Positions 63,401-64,000 of a DNA stretch of 64,000 nt are shown here, in pieces. A program made the position numbers and the translations under genes. The notes below the pieces were generated by a model. The model saw nothing but the letters and a program-made list of their open reading frames with translations, did not search any database and was not told where the DNA came from. Every line of letters starts with the position of its first letter. Position 1 is the stretch's first letter. Source of the DNA: Rhodoplanes sp. (GTDB lineage Bacteria > Pseudomonadota > Alphaproteobacteria > Rhizobiales > Xanthobacteraceae); assembly GCF_013377085.1 (NCBI RefSeq), contig NZ_JACAAX010000003.1:186001-250000 (forward strand), written 5' to 3'.

Positions 63401-64000
63401 ATGGCCATCGTCAATCCCAATCCCTTCACCACCCGTCCCGAGATCGAAGGCAGCTTCGGCGTCGTCACCTCGACCCACTGGATCGCCACCGCGGTCGGCA
63501 TGGGCATGCTGGAGAAGGGCGGCAACGCCTTCGACGCGGCGGTCGCGGCCGCCTTCACGCTGCAGGTGGTGGAGCCGCACCTCAACGGTCCCGGCGGTGA
63601 CGTGCCGATCGTGCTCTACGACGTGCGCAAGGGCCGCCCCGAGGTGATCTGCGGCCAGGGCCCGGCGCCGGCCGGCGCCACCATCGCCTATTACCGCGGC
63701 CTCGGGCTCGACATGGTGCCGGGCACCGGACTGCTGGCCGCCTGCGTGCCCGGCACGTTCGAGACCTGGATGACGCTGCTGCTCGAATACGGCACGATGC
63801 GCCCGGCCGACGTGCTGGCGCCGGCGATCTTCTATGCCCGCGAGGGCCATCCGCTGGTCGAGCGCGCCAACGCCACCATCCGCTCGGTCGAGACGCTGTT
63901 CCGTCAGCACTGGCCGACCTCGGCCGCCGTCTACCTTCCGGGCGGCAGCGTGCCGGAGATCGGCAGCCGCTTCGTCAATCCGGTGCTGGCCGACACCTAC
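63401..64000 (+). CDS. ggt: Gamma-glutamyltransferase family protein, N-terminal part (runs off the window)
   Basis: The first 200 residues are visible. GGT-family large-subunit start: VVTSTHWIATAVGMGMLEKG, then GNAFDAAVAAAFTLQVVEPH and GPGGDVPIVLYD. The autocatalytic Thr and small subunit lie outside the window. The residues after VEPH read LNGPGGD rather than the common SGIGGG of glutathione hydrolases, so an acylase or other Ntn-hydrolase specificity is likely. Probably the last visible member of the TTT operon. No strong ribosome site. Confidence 0.88.
   Translation, partial: MAIVNPNPFTTRPEIEGSFGVVTSTHWIATAVGMGMLEKGGNAFDAAVAAAFTLQVVEPHLNGPGGDVPIVLYDVRKGRPEVICGQGPAPAGATIAYYRGLGLDMVPGTGLLAACVPGTFETWMTLLLEYGTMRPADVLAPAIFYAREGHPLVERANATIRSVETLFRQHWPTSAAVYLPGGSVPEIGSRFVNPVLADTY

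Overview
The window is high-GC, gene-dense chromosomal DNA of an alphaproteobacterium, most likely a member of the Hyphomicrobiales (Rhizobiales) near Rhodoplanes, Rhodopseudomonas or Bradyrhizobium. The grounds are: the order twin-transmembrane peptide, PduO adenosyltransferase, etfB, etfA, hbd; a (2S)-methylsuccinyl-CoA dehydrogenase of the ethylmalonyl-CoA pathway; several Bug/TctC solute receptors; and many palindromic intergenic repeats. The genus call is inference. I see no tRNA, rRNA, CRISPR, prophage or transposase. I call 57 protein genes, two of them cut by the window edges.

Left part (1-17.6 kb): an orphan Bug receptor and an MBL-fold hydrolase; a PhoH-like ATPase; then a bicarbonate-transport cassette (SbtB-like PII protein, SbtA permease, divergent LysR). 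The last codons of phoH are repeated exactly on the far side of this cassette, as if the cassette had inserted at the 3' end of phoH. Next come three small unidentified exported proteins in one operon, a cobalamin-binding radical SAM enzyme, and a catabolic unit (LysR, D-2-hydroxyacid dehydrogenase, RraA/HMG-type aldolase, MHS symporter) with a nested palindrome between regulator and operon. A SleB-type cell wall hydrolase and a YihY/BrkB membrane protein follow.

Middle part (17.6-46.7 kb): methylsuccinyl-CoA dehydrogenase; a Tat-exported two-subunit molybdenum hydroxylase divergent from a NitT/TauT-type ABC importer; an L,D-transpeptidase; two neighbouring membrane GGDEF-EAL proteins; a host-attachment-type protein; an overlapping epimerase-like/PLP-enzyme pair; the adenosylcobalamin-ETF-Hbd block; a DMT exporter; a secreted LVIVD-type protein; signal peptidase I; TldD; and a HigBA-like toxin-antitoxin pair. 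Mcd, ETF and the cobalamin adenosyltransferase can act together, because Mcd passes electrons to ETF and the pathway mutases need adenosylcobalamin.

Right part (46.7-64 kb): an AfuA/FbpBC-type ABC importer; cstA with ybdD and a clear terminator; and an uncharacterised catabolic region. That region has a hydratase, cupin and beta-hydroxyacid dehydrogenase on the minus strand, divergent from a cupin, Bug receptor, CocE/NonD hydrolase, TctB, TctA, two-domain cupin and a gamma-glutamyltransferase that runs off the window. Palindromic elements of four families sit between genes, several of them inside this last operon and directly after solute-receptor genes.
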